Assembly: GCF_036786105.1 (NCBI RefSeq)
Contig: NZ_DAIQRQ010000011.1
Location: 1 to 64,000 of the forward strand
Reading direction: 5' to 3'
Source: Ohtaekwangia sp036786105
Lineage (GTDB): Bacteria > Bacteroidota > Bacteroidia > Cytophagales > Cyclobacteriaceae
DNA length: 64,000 bases
The notes beneath the pieces are model-generated. The model was not told where the DNA came from. It made no database searches and saw only the letters and a list, made by a program, of their open reading frames with translations. Of this stretch, positions 36,458 through 44,914 are shown one piece after another. Position 1 is the first letter of the stretch, and every line of letters begins with the position of its first letter. The position numbers were made by a program, and so were the translations under genes.

Positions 36458-37663
36458 ATGAGTAAAAAGAAAGTCGTATTAGCATTCAGCGGAGGTCTTG
36501 ATACTTCCTATTGTGTAAAGTATCTGGGCGAAGAAAAAGGATTTGAAGTCCACACTATTACAGTAAACACCGGAGGCTTCGATGAAAAGGAGATCAAAGA
36601 GATCGAGGCACGTGCCAAGAACCTCGGTGTGGCTTCGCATAAAACAGTAGACGAGACCAAGAACTACTACGACAAGGTTATCCGCTACCTCATCTACGGA
36701 AATATACTCAAGAACAATACCTATCCGTTGAGCGTAAGTGCCGAGCGCATGTCACAGGCATTGGCCGTAGCCATCTATGCAAAAGAACTGAAAGCGGATG
36801 CTGTTGCTCACGGCAGCACCGGGGCGGGTAACGATCAGGTTCGGTTTGACATGATCCTGAATATACTTGTGCCCGGCATCGAGATCATTACTCCCATCCG
36901 TGAGTTGAAATTATCGCGCGAAGAAGAAATTGCTTTCCTCAAATCGAAAGGCGTGCAGATGAATTTCGAGAAAGCCATGTACTCTGTAAACAAAGGTATA
37001 TGGGGAACATCGGTAGGAGGAAAAGAAACACTGAAGTCACTCGGCATGTTGCCTGAAGAAGCGTGGCCGACACAAGTGACCAAGACCGGAACAGAAACGG
37101 TAAAGCTCACCTTCGAAAAAGGAGAGTTGAAAAAAATAAACGACAAAGCATTTAACCATCCGGCAGATGCCATTCAGCATTTGCAGGCGATAGCAGGCCC
37201 TTATGGTATAGGAAGAGATATACATGTAGGCGATACCATCATCGGTATAAAAGGTCGCGTAGGCTTTGAAGCTGCAGCGCCGATGCTCGTATTGAAAGGT
37301 CACCATGCTTTGGAGAAACACGTGCTCACCAAGTGGCAGCTTAGCTGGAAAGATCAGCTTGCACAGTTCTATGGCAACTGGCTGCACGAAGGTCAATACC
37401 TGGACCCGATCATGCGCGACATTGAGGCATTCCTCACCAGCTCACAGCAAAATGTTACCGGTGAAGTTTCCATTCAACTGCACCCATATCGTTACCAGAT
37501 GTTGGGCATAGAGTCACCATACGACCTCATGTCATCCAGGTTTGGTAAATATGGTGAAATGAACCTCGGCTGGACGGGTGATGATGTGAAAGGCTTCACG
37601 AAGATATTCGGTAACCAGACTGCTATCTATCACCAGGTGAAAGAAGATGTTGATAAAGTTTAA
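36458..37663 (+). CDS. argG: Argininosuccinate synthase
   Basis: A 401-residue cytosolic enzyme joining citrulline and aspartate with ATP. The N-terminal PP-loop AFSGGLDTSYCVKYL (residues 8-22) binds ATP; AHGSTGAGNDQVRF and EDQ-free tetramer contacts are as in the family. Full length. In this pathway citrulline arrives from deacylation of acylcitrulline by the argE-like product encoded downstream. The stop codon lies inside the left arm of a 13-bp inverted repeat. Confidence 0.97.
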   Translation: MSKKKVVLAFSGGLDTSYCVKYLGEEKGFEVHTITVNTGGFDEKEIKEIEARAKNLGVASHKTVDETKNYYDKVIRYLIYGNILKNNTYPLSVSAERMSQALAVAIYAKELKADAVAHGSTGAGNDQVRFDMILNILVPGIEIITPIRELKLSREEEIAFLKSKGVQMNFEKAMYSVNKGIWGTSVGGKETLKSLGMLPEEAWPTQVTKTGTETVKLTFEKGELKKINDKAFNHPADAIQHLQAIAGPYGIGRDIHVGDTIIGIKGRVGFEAAAPMLVLKGHHALEKHVLTKWQLSWKDQLAQFYGNWLHEGQYLDPIMRDIEAFLTSSQQNVTGEVSIQLHPYRYQMLGIESPYDLMSSRFGKYGEMNLGWTGDDVKGFTKIFGNQTAIYHQVKEDVDKV

Positions 37664-37711
37664 AGTTCAATGTTCAAGGTAACGTTGAACGTTAAACTTT
37701 GAACTTTAAAC
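37658..37711 (+). repeat. Inverted repeat of TTCAAAGTT words between argG and argC (family A)
   Basis: Perfect 13-nt arms GTTTAAAGTTCAA and TTGAACTTTAAAC enclose further related words (GTTCAAGG, TTGAACGTTAAAC). The left arm overlaps the argG stop codon. There is no T tract, so this looks like an RNA hairpin for mRNA processing or stability rather than a terminator. Related words occur at 57.22-57.29 and 20.13-20.16 kb. Confidence 0.65.
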
Positions 37712-37735
37712 CATAATCTCAAAAAGATAGTAAAC

Positions 37736-38710
37736 ATGAAAAAAATACATGCTGGCATCATCGGTGGTGCAGGATATACCGGAGGTGAAACCATTCGATT
37801 GTTGCTGAATCACCCACAGGCAGAACTGGTATATATTCATAGCCGAAGCAATGCCGGCAATCCATTATATACCGCGCATCCGGATCTGCAAGGTGATACC
37901 GAACTGAAATTTACCGACACACTTCAACAGGATGTTGATGTGATCTTTCTCTGCCTCGGACATGGAGAGAGTAAAAAATTTCTGCAGGAGAATCCCATTG
38001 ATGCCGGGATCAGGATCATCGATCTAAGTCAGGATTTCAGATTGGGTGAATCGATCAACGGAAGGTCGTTTGTATATGGATTGCCGGAACTGAATAAAGA
38101 AGCAATCCGTAAAGCTGAAAATATAGCGAACCCCGGCTGCTTTGCCACCGCGATACAATTGGGCCTATTGCCATTGGCGAAAGCCGGTATACTCAAAGAA
38201 GTATTTGCTACCGGTATAACCGGCTCCACCGGTGCCGGCCAGAAGCTGCAGGATACAACACACTTTACCTGGAGAGCCAACAATATATCTGCCTATAAAA
38301 CGCTTACCCATCAGCATCTGAAAGAGATAAACCGCTCGTTGAAGCAGCTGCAAACAGGCTTTAGCGATGCGATCAATTTTATACCCTGGCGTGGCGATTT
38401 CACCCGCGGTATATTCGTTAGCTCCTGCATTACAACCGATAAATCGCTGGAAGAAGTAACAAAGCTCTACAAAGATTTCTACAGCGATCATCCTTTCACC
38501 ATCGTCTCAGACGATACAGTAGACATGAAGCAGGTAGTGAACACCAACAAGTGCCTGATCGGTATCGAGAAAGAAGGCGACAAGATCGTAGTACACTCCG
38601 CCATCGATAACTTATTGAAAGGAGCCTCCGGCCAAGCCGTTCAAAACATGAACCTCATCTTCGGCCTGGACGAAACCACGGGTATAAAACTAAAAAGTAT
38701 AGCATTCTAA
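37736..38710 (+). CDS. argC: N-acetyl-gamma-glutamyl-phosphate reductase
   Basis: A 324-residue NADPH-dependent reductase producing N-acylglutamate semialdehyde. Rossmann motif GIIGGAGYTGGE (residues 8-19) and catalytic Cys in ANPGCFATAIQLGL (about 133). GSTGAGQKLQDTTHF and HQHLKEI match the substrate region. Full length and in pathway order behind argG. Its product is used by the aminotransferase encoded next. Confidence 0.97.
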   Translation: MKKIHAGIIGGAGYTGGETIRLLLNHPQAELVYIHSRSNAGNPLYTAHPDLQGDTELKFTDTLQQDVDVIFLCLGHGESKKFLQENPIDAGIRIIDLSQDFRLGESINGRSFVYGLPELNKEAIRKAENIANPGCFATAIQLGLLPLAKAGILKEVFATGITGSTGAGQKLQDTTHFTWRANNISAYKTLTHQHLKEINRSLKQLQTGFSDAINFIPWRGDFTRGIFVSSCITTDKSLEEVTKLYKDFYSDHPFTIVSDDTVDMKQVVNTNKCLIGIEKEGDKIVVHSAIDNLLKGASGQAVQNMNLIFGLDETTGIKLKSIAF

Positions 38711-38763
38711 ACCATTAACCCAATACGGCTAGCAGCTAGTAGCTCGAAGCCAGCAGCTAAACA
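38711..38763. repeat. AGCT-word repeat between argC and argD (family C)
   Basis: The 53-bp spacer contains GGCTAGCAGCTAGTAGCTCG and AAGCCAGCAGCTA, imperfect repeats of the same word seen in other gaps of this window. It is transcribed within the operon. Confidence 0.5.
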
Positions 38764-39882
38764 ATGAAACTATTCGACGTATACCCCCTCTTCAACATAA
38801 CACCTGCTAAAGCGCAGGGCTCGTGGCTTTGGGATGACAAGGGTGAAAAATACCTGGATCTTTACGGAGGACATGCCGTGATCTCCATCGGTCACTCGCA
38901 TCCATATTATGTAAAGTCATTAACCGATCAATTGAACAAGATCGCGTTTTATTCCAACTCCGTTCAGAACCCTATACAGGAACGCCTCGCAGAAAAATTA
39001 GGGCAGCTCTCGGGGTATGAAACCTATCAATTGTTTCTGTGTAACTCCGGAGCGGAAGCAAACGAGAATGCATTGAAGCTGGCCTCATTCGTTACGGGGA
39101 AGAAAAAAGTTATCGCCTTTAAGAAGGCTTTTCATGGAAGGACATCTGGAGCGGTAGCCGCTACCGATAATCCTAAAATTGTGGCACCGTTCAATGCAGG
39201 GCATGATATTGTGTTTGTGCCGATGAACGATGAAGCAGCCTTTACAGCTGCGTTGGATGATACCGTAGCAGCCGTGATCATTGAAGGTATTCAGGGAGTA
39301 GGAGGTATACAACTACCAACGGATTCGTTCCTGCAATTCCTCGAACGCAAGTGTAAAGAGAAGGGCGCTATATTTATACTGGATGAAATTCAATCCGGCT
39401 ACGGACGCACGGGTAAATTTTTTGCGCATCAGCATGCAGGCGTAAAGCCGCACATCATTACCACAGCAAAAGGTATGGGTAACGGATTTCCGATTGGAGG
39501 CGTATTCATTCATCCTGACATCAAGCCATGGAGCGGTATGTTGGGAACAACCTTCGGAGGAAATTACCTCGCTTCGGTAGCAGGGCTTGCTGTGTTGGAA
39601 GTAATGGAAAAAGAAAATCTCATTTACAATGCAGCGGTGCAGGGCGATTACTGGATATCCAGATTAAAAACATTTGGCTTGAGCGATGTGCGCGGACGCG
39701 GGCTGATGATCGGCTTCGATCTGCCTGAGGAAAAGAAAGCGGTGCGCAACGACCTGCTCCTGAAGCATAAGATATTTACCGGTGAAGCAAAGCCAAACAC
39801 CATTCGGTTGTTGCCTTCACTGGCATTGACAAGAGAAGAAGCCGATATATTTTTAACCGCATTGACTGAAGAACTGAAATGA
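38764..39882 (+). CDS. argD: Acetylornithine-type aminotransferase
   Basis: A 372-residue class III PLP aminotransferase making N-acylornithine from the semialdehyde with glutamate. Family features: LYGGHAVISIGHSHP, FCNSGAEANENALKLA-like segment (LCNSGAEANENALKLAS), FILDEIQSGYGRTGK and the PLP lysine in ITTAKGMGNGFPIGGV. Full length. The stop overlaps the start of the carbamoyltransferase gene by 4 nt, giving coupled translation. Confidence 0.96.
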   Translation: MKLFDVYPLFNITPAKAQGSWLWDDKGEKYLDLYGGHAVISIGHSHPYYVKSLTDQLNKIAFYSNSVQNPIQERLAEKLGQLSGYETYQLFLCNSGAEANENALKLASFVTGKKKVIAFKKAFHGRTSGAVAATDNPKIVAPFNAGHDIVFVPMNDEAAFTAALDDTVAAVIIEGIQGVGGIQLPTDSFLQFLERKCKEKGAIFILDEIQSGYGRTGKFFAHQHAGVKPHIITTAKGMGNGFPIGGVFIHPDIKPWSGMLGTTFGGNYLASVAGLAVLEVMEKENLIYNAAVQGDYWISRLKTFGLSDVRGRGLMIGFDLPEEKKAVRNDLLLKHKIFTGEAKPNTIRLLPSLALTREEADIFLTALTEELK

Positions 39883-40835
39883 AAAATTTTATTTCCGTTA
39901 ATGATGTAACCGACATTGATGGCCTCGTTGCCAGGGCGCTTGACTTTAAAGCAAATCCATTGATGAGCCAATCGCTGGGAGCCAACAAGCGCATCGGTTT
40001 ATTATTTCTTAATCCCAGCATGCGTACTCGCCTCAGCACGCAGATTGCAGCAGAGAATCTGGGCATGAAGGTAATCGTGTTTAATGTAGGGCAGGATGGC
40101 TGGGCACTCGAGTTCGAAGATGAAGCCATCATGAGTGGTAACACCGTAGAGCACGTGAAGGATGCTGCTCCCATCATGGGTAAATATTTCGATGTGCTGG
40201 GTATACGCACGTTCCCATCATTGCAGAATAAAGTTGATGACTATAGCGAGCTATACATCAACCAGTTTATAAAATATGCCGGTATACCGGTGCTGAGTCT
40301 GGAGAGTGCTACGTTGCATCCATTGCAAAGCCTTACCGATATTATTACGATTCGGGAGACGTTCAGGGAGAAGCGTAAGCCTAAAATTGTATTGACATGG
40401 GCACCACACGTAAAGGCATTGCCGCAATGTGTAGCCAACAGTTTTTCGCAGTGGATCAATGCCTGGGGAGAATCTGATTTTGTAATCACACATCCCGAAG
40501 ATTATGAGCTGGACGAGAAGTTTACCAAAGGTGCATCGATCGAACTCGATCAACAGAAGGCATTGAAAGATGCAGACTTCGTATACGTAAAGAACTGGAG
40601 TACCTATACCGACTACGGAAGAATATATTGCAATGACCCTTCGTGGATGTTAACTAATGACAAGCTGCGATTAACGAATAACGCAAAGGTAATGCACTGT
40701 CTTCCGGTGCGGAGAAATGTTGAGCTCAGCGATGAGATACTTGATGGTGCCAACAGCGTAGTAACACAGCAGGCTTCCAACCGCGTGTGGGCTGCACAGG
40801 CAGTGTTGCATGAGTTACTGCAGAATAAAAAATGA
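39879..40835 (+). CDS. argF': N-acylornithine carbamoyltransferase (acetyl or succinyl)
   Basis: A 318-residue enzyme carbamoylating N-acylornithine to N-acylcitrulline, replacing ordinary ornithine carbamoyltransferase. The carbamoyl phosphate loop is NPSMRTRLST (SMRTR rather than STRTR), typical of the acyl-specific branch; VMHCLPVRRNVE carries the HCLP motif. Residue 90, in GNTVEH, is Val. The Bacteroides fragilis succinyl enzyme has Pro there and the Xanthomonas acetyl enzyme Glu, so the acyl group cannot be told from this site. Overlaps argD and argB by 4 nt on each side. Confidence 0.93.
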   Translation: MKNFISVNDVTDIDGLVARALDFKANPLMSQSLGANKRIGLLFLNPSMRTRLSTQIAAENLGMKVIVFNVGQDGWALEFEDEAIMSGNTVEHVKDAAPIMGKYFDVLGIRTFPSLQNKVDDYSELYINQFIKYAGIPVLSLESATLHPLQSLTDIITIRETFREKRKPKIVLTWAPHVKALPQCVANSFSQWINAWGESDFVITHPEDYELDEKFTKGASIELDQQKALKDADFVYVKNWSTYTDYGRIYCNDPSWMLTNDKLRLTNNAKVMHCLPVRRNVELSDEILDGANSVVTQQASNRVWAAQAVLHELLQNKK

Positions 40836-41638
40836 GCAACACGACAGGCATGAACAAACTTTTCATTATCAAGATTGGTGGTAACGTACTGGACAATCCG
40901 GCAGCGTTGAGTTCTTTTCTGAAAGATTTTGCTTCGATTAAAGAACCCAAGATATTGATTCACGGTGGCGGTAAGATTGCCACACGATTAGGAGAACAAC
41001 TGGGTATAGAATCGAAATATGTGAACGGCAGAAGAATCACCGATGCGCAGACGCTGGATGTGGTAACGATGGTATATGGCGGACTGGTGAACAAACAAAT
41101 TGTGGCTACCTTGCAAACACTGGATTGCAATGCGATGGGCGTTACCGGAGCCGATGGAAATCTCATCAAAGCTGTAAAGCGTCCGGTGAAAGATATAGAC
41201 TACGGTTTTGTGGGCGATATAAAAGCAGAAGGTGTAAATACAGCTTTGCTATATTTCCTGCTGAAACAAAATATAGTGCCGGTATTTGCACCACTCACCC
41301 ATGCTGAGGGTTCGATGCTGAACACCAATGCTGATACAATTGCTTCGGTGCTGGCGGTAGCACTGAGCAAACATTTTGACGTGCGCCTCATTTTCTGCTT
41401 CGAGAAAAAAGGTGTACTCATGGATGTGAACGACCTGGGTTCGGTAATCACACATTTGCCGCGCAAGCGTTACGATGAGCTGTTACCCAAAGGCGTATTT
41501 GCCGATGGTATATTGCCGAAACTGGAGAATGCTTACGCAGCAATACAATCGGGAGTGAAGGAAGTATTGATAGGCGAAGCAACAGACCTGCTAAAGAATA
41601 CAGGGCAGGTAACGGAAGGAACATTGATAACTTTATAG
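40832..41638 (+). CDS. argB: Acetylglutamate kinase
   Basis: A 268-residue amino acid kinase phosphorylating N-acylglutamate. The N-terminal FIIKIGGNVLDNP binds ATP phosphates, IHGGGKIATRLGEQL binds substrate, and the NTNADTIASVLAVAL segment lines the nucleotide pocket. The Met at residue 7 is an alternative start. The kind of feedback control by arginine cannot be read; the N-terminal extension of arginine-sensitive enzymes is absent. Overlaps the carbamoyltransferase gene by 4 nt. Confidence 0.95.
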   Translation: MSNTTGMNKLFIIKIGGNVLDNPAALSSFLKDFASIKEPKILIHGGGKIATRLGEQLGIESKYVNGRRITDAQTLDVVTMVYGGLVNKQIVATLQTLDCNAMGVTGADGNLIKAVKRPVKDIDYGFVGDIKAEGVNTALLYFLLKQNIVPVFAPLTHAEGSMLNTNADTIASVLAVALSKHFDVRLIFCFEKKGVLMDVNDLGSVITHLPRKRYDELLPKGVFADGILPKLENAYAAIQSGVKEVLIGEATDLLKNTGQVTEGTLITL

Positions 41639-41717
41639 GAGCTGCTATATTCGGAAAGTTGACAAGCGGAGACGGTAATCCGAAGTTAAAAGTTCGCAGC
41701 TTAAAGCTACATAGATT

Positions 41718-42779
41718 ATGGATTCATCATTATACGAAAAGGCTACCAATCTGCTGATCAAGTTCATTGCTGTTCCCTCGTTCAGCAAAGAGGAAGATGA
41801 AGTGGCTTCGGTATTGGAAGAGTTTTTTGAAAAGGAACGCGTACACTCATACCGCAAGGGGAACAACGTATGGGCCAGGAACCAATACTTCGATCCCGCC
41901 AAGCCAACCGTATTGTTGAATTCTCACCTCGACACTGTAAAACCCAATCCGCAGTATACACGCGATCCTTTCAAACCCGAAATCATCGATGGTAAATTAT
42001 ATGGCCTCGGCAGCAACGATGCCGGAGGGCCGCTTGTATCGCTGATCGCTACATTTTTACATTACTATCCGCAGCAGAATCTGAAGTATAATGTGATGCT
42101 TGCCGCTACGGCAGAAGAAGAAATATCCGGCACGGGTGGTGTGGAAAGCATCTGGTCATCATTACCTCCGGTTGATTTTGCCATTGTGGGTGAACCAACG
42201 CTTTGCCAGATGGCGACAGCAGAGAAAGGATTGATGGTGCTGGATTGTATAGCGCGTGGCAAGGCAGGACACGCTGCACGCGAAGAAGGCATTAACGCTA
42301 TCTATGAAGCACTGCCGGATATAGAGTGGTTCCGGAACTATAAATTCCCCATTGTTTCGAAAACACTTGGGCCAATCAAGATGACCGTAACCATCATCAA
42401 TGCCGGTAAGCAACACAATGTGGTACCCGCAGAATGTCATTATACCGTGGATGTTCGCGTTACGGATGCTTATAGCCTGGAAGAGTTGTTGGAGGAGATC
42501 AGGAAAAATGTGAAGAGCGAGGTATCGCCACGTTCCCTGCGGATGCGTCCGTCTGGTATAGCAGAAGATCATCCGCTGGTGAAGGCTGCGATTAAGCTGG
42601 GTATTGAACGATATGGTTCGCCTACTACATCCGATCAGGCATTGATACCAGCCCCTTCCATAAAAATGGGCCCGGGCGATTCTGCACGTTCTCACACTGC
42701 AGACGAATTTATCTATGCAGATGAGATCCGGAAGGGGATTGAAACCTACATCAAAGTGCTCAATGAAGTGATTCTGTAG
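41718..42779 (+). CDS. M20-family deacylase, probable N-acetylcitrulline deacetylase
   Basis: A 353-residue zinc-dependent M20 peptidase-like enzyme. Metal ligands and catalytic residues: LLNSHLDTVKPN (His, Asp), LYGLGSNDAGGPLVS (Asp), AATAEEEISGTGG (Glu-Glu) and the dimerisation domain near residues 165-270. In this operon it should release citrulline from acylcitrulline, the substrate of ArgG, so it replaces ArgE acting on acetylornithine. The citrulline specificity is inferred from the carbamoyltransferase type. Ends 2 nt before the next gene. Confidence 0.93.
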   Translation: MDSSLYEKATNLLIKFIAVPSFSKEEDEVASVLEEFFEKERVHSYRKGNNVWARNQYFDPAKPTVLLNSHLDTVKPNPQYTRDPFKPEIIDGKLYGLGSNDAGGPLVSLIATFLHYYPQQNLKYNVMLAATAEEEISGTGGVESIWSSLPPVDFAIVGEPTLCQMATAEKGLMVLDCIARGKAGHAAREEGINAIYEALPDIEWFRNYKFPIVSKTLGPIKMTVTIINAGKQHNVVPAECHYTVDVRVTDAYSLEELLEEIRKNVKSEVSPRSLRMRPSGIAEDHPLVKAAIKLGIERYGSPTTSDQALIPAPSIKMGPGDSARSHTADEFIYADEIRKGIETYIKVLNEVIL

Positions 42780-42781
42780 TC

Positions 42782-43342
42782 ATGAAAGATACTGCACTGA
42801 TCGTAATCGATGTTCAGAACGGTATAGATGAGGCAGCGCATTGGGGCGGGAATCGAAATAATCCGAATGCTGAAGAAAATATAGTGTTGCTGCTGCAAGC
42901 CTGGCAGGAAAAAGCACTTCCGATTGTTATTGTGCAGCATTGTTCGGTTTCACCAACATCTCCGTTTCGTCCGGGCTATAGAGGGAACGATCTGAAAGAT
43001 ATAGTCAAACCTTTTGTTTCTGAAAATATATACCGGAAGTCCACAGCGAATGCGTTTATAGGAACACGCCTGCAGCAAACATTAGAAGCACAAGGTATAA
43101 AAGAATTGGTGATAACAGGCTTTGTTACCAACAACTCGGTGGAAGCTACTGCACGCATGGCAGGTGAAATGGGTTTTAAAACAACAGTGGTTTCAGATGC
43201 TACCGCTGCATTTGATAAAATGGCGATCGATGGCACAAAGTATACTTCACACCAGGTTCACACTTTATCACTGTCCAACCTGCAAGGTGAATATGCTTCC
43301 ATCCGTACAACAGCGGATGTATTGACATCGCTGACGATATAA
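42782..43342 (+). CDS. Isochorismatase-fold (cysteine hydrolase family) protein with Ser at the Cys site
   Basis: A 186-residue Rossmann-like hydrolase inserted between the deacetylase and argH genes, starting 2 nt after the former. Catalytic Asp is in VIDVQNG (D10) and the expected Lys region is YRKSTANAF. The nucleophile position reads TNNSVEATARMAG, with Ser where cysteine hydrolases have Cys. Related non-canonical members exist, so the protein may act on another substrate or only bind it. Tight packing suggests a role tied to arginine or citrulline metabolism, but this is inference. Confidence 0.87.
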   Translation: MKDTALIVIDVQNGIDEAAHWGGNRNNPNAEENIVLLLQAWQEKALPIVIVQHCSVSPTSPFRPGYRGNDLKDIVKPFVSENIYRKSTANAFIGTRLQQTLEAQGIKELVITGFVTNNSVEATARMAGEMGFKTTVVSDATAAFDKMAIDGTKYTSHQVHTLSLSNLQGEYASIRTTADVLTSLTI

Positions 43343-43370
43343 GTACAATAATTGATCAAAGAAATTTCGT

Positions 43371-44702
43371 ATGAAACTCTGGCAAAAAGACAAGACATCG
43401 CTCAAAGAGGTAGAAAAATTTACCGTAGGGAGAGACCAGGAAATGGATATGTACCTGGCTCCGTTCGATGTACAGGGTTCGCTCGCACACATTACCATGC
43501 TTGAATCGATCGGACTGTTGGAGAAGCATGAACTTGCCATTCTATCAGCAGAACTGAAGAATATATATAGGCGTATAGCGTCCGGAGATTTTAATGTGGA
43601 GGATGGTGTAGAAGATATACACTCACAGGTAGAGCTTGAGCTTACAAAGAAGCTGGGCGATGTAGGAAAGAAAATTCACAGCGGTCGTTCGCGTAATGAC
43701 CAGGTGCTGGTGGATATTAAGCTTTATCTGCGCCATGAGATCAGGGAAGTTACCAGTGAAGTAAAAAATCTGTTTGATTTATTGCAGACACAAAGCATCA
43801 AGTATAAAGATCACCTGTTACCGGGCTATACCCATCTTCAATTGGCTATGCCGTCTTCATTTGGTCTATGGTTCGGAGCGTATGCCGAGAGCCTGGTAGA
43901 TGATGTTATTACCTTACAGGCTGCGTATCGGGTGGTGAATAAAAATCCGCTCGGATCTGCGGCAGGATATGGCTCTTCTTTTCCGCTGAACAGAGCACTT
44001 ACTACCAGACTCCTGGGATTTGAAGACCTGAACTACAATGTAGTGTATGCACAAATGGGCCGTGGAAAGACCGAGCGGATCGTGGCTTCTGCGTTATCCA
44101 ACATTGCTGCCACCTTGAGTAAGTTATCGATGGATGCGTGTTTGTTCCTGAATCAGAACTTCGGATTTATCAGTTTTCCGGAAGAGCTCACTACGGGTTC
44201 CAGCATTATGCCGCACAAGAAGAACCCGGATGTGTTTGAGTTAGTACGGGCACGTTGCAACCAGATGATGGCGTTGCCGAATGATATAGCAATGTCAACA
44301 GTAAATTTGCCTTCCGGCTATCACCGCGACATGCAGTTGCTGAAAGAAATTCTGTTTCCAGCTATACAGCGATTGAAAGATTGTTTGCGCATGGTTCAAT
44401 TGATGCTCTCGAACATTAGCATAAAAGAGAATATACTGGCGGATGAAAAGTATAAATTTCTTTTTAGCGTAGAAGAAGTGAACAAACTTGTATTGGCAGG
44501 CACGCCTTTCCGGGATGCATATAAAAAGGTTGGAATGGACATTGAGAGAGGAGATTACTACCCACAGACAACAGTGCATCATACGCATGAAGGCAGTATT
44601 GGTAATCCTGGCACTGAAGCTATTGAGGCGATGATGAACCAATCGCTGGCATCATTTCAATTCTCGGATGCTGATACAGCGATAGCGAAATTGCTATCAT
44701 AA
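43371..44702 (+). CDS. argH: Argininosuccinate lyase
   Basis: A 443-residue enzyme of the fumarase/aspartase superfamily cleaving argininosuccinate to arginine and fumarate. Signatures: EDIHSQVELELTK, KIHSGRSRNDQVLVD, LPGYTHLQLAMPSSFG and the mobile loop TTGSSIMPHKKNPDVFEL. Full length, last gene of the operon, ending at a strong terminator. Confidence 0.97.
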   Translation: MKLWQKDKTSLKEVEKFTVGRDQEMDMYLAPFDVQGSLAHITMLESIGLLEKHELAILSAELKNIYRRIASGDFNVEDGVEDIHSQVELELTKKLGDVGKKIHSGRSRNDQVLVDIKLYLRHEIREVTSEVKNLFDLLQTQSIKYKDHLLPGYTHLQLAMPSSFGLWFGAYAESLVDDVITLQAAYRVVNKNPLGSAAGYGSSFPLNRALTTRLLGFEDLNYNVVYAQMGRGKTERIVASALSNIAATLSKLSMDACLFLNQNFGFISFPEELTTGSSIMPHKKNPDVFELVRARCNQMMALPNDIAMSTVNLPSGYHRDMQLLKEILFPAIQRLKDCLRMVQLMLSNISIKENILADEKYKFLFSVEEVNKLVLAGTPFRDAYKKVGMDIERGDYYPQTTVHHTHEGSIGNPGTEAIEAMMNQSLASFQFSDADTAIAKLLS

Positions 44703-44726
44703 CATCTGAATTTGAAAAAATTGCCC

Positions 44727-44770
44727 AAGCGCTACTGGTCAGATCGGATCAGCAGCGCTTTTTCTTTTTA
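44727..44770 (+). terminator. Terminator of the arginine operon
   Basis: AAGCGCT pairs with AGCGCTT, with an inner GGTC/GATC helix, followed by TTTCTTTTTA. Confidence 0.8.
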
Positions 44771-44914
44771 TAGCCTTGTGGTGTTTGTAGAATTTAATCA
44801 GCGATTTATAGCTTCGTTTTTGAAGCAGCTAGTCAGCCACGGCATTTAGTATACATCTTTGCAGAATGCAACAGGCATGGTTTTTACCCAATCGGTTAAA
44901 TCAACCAACGCTGC

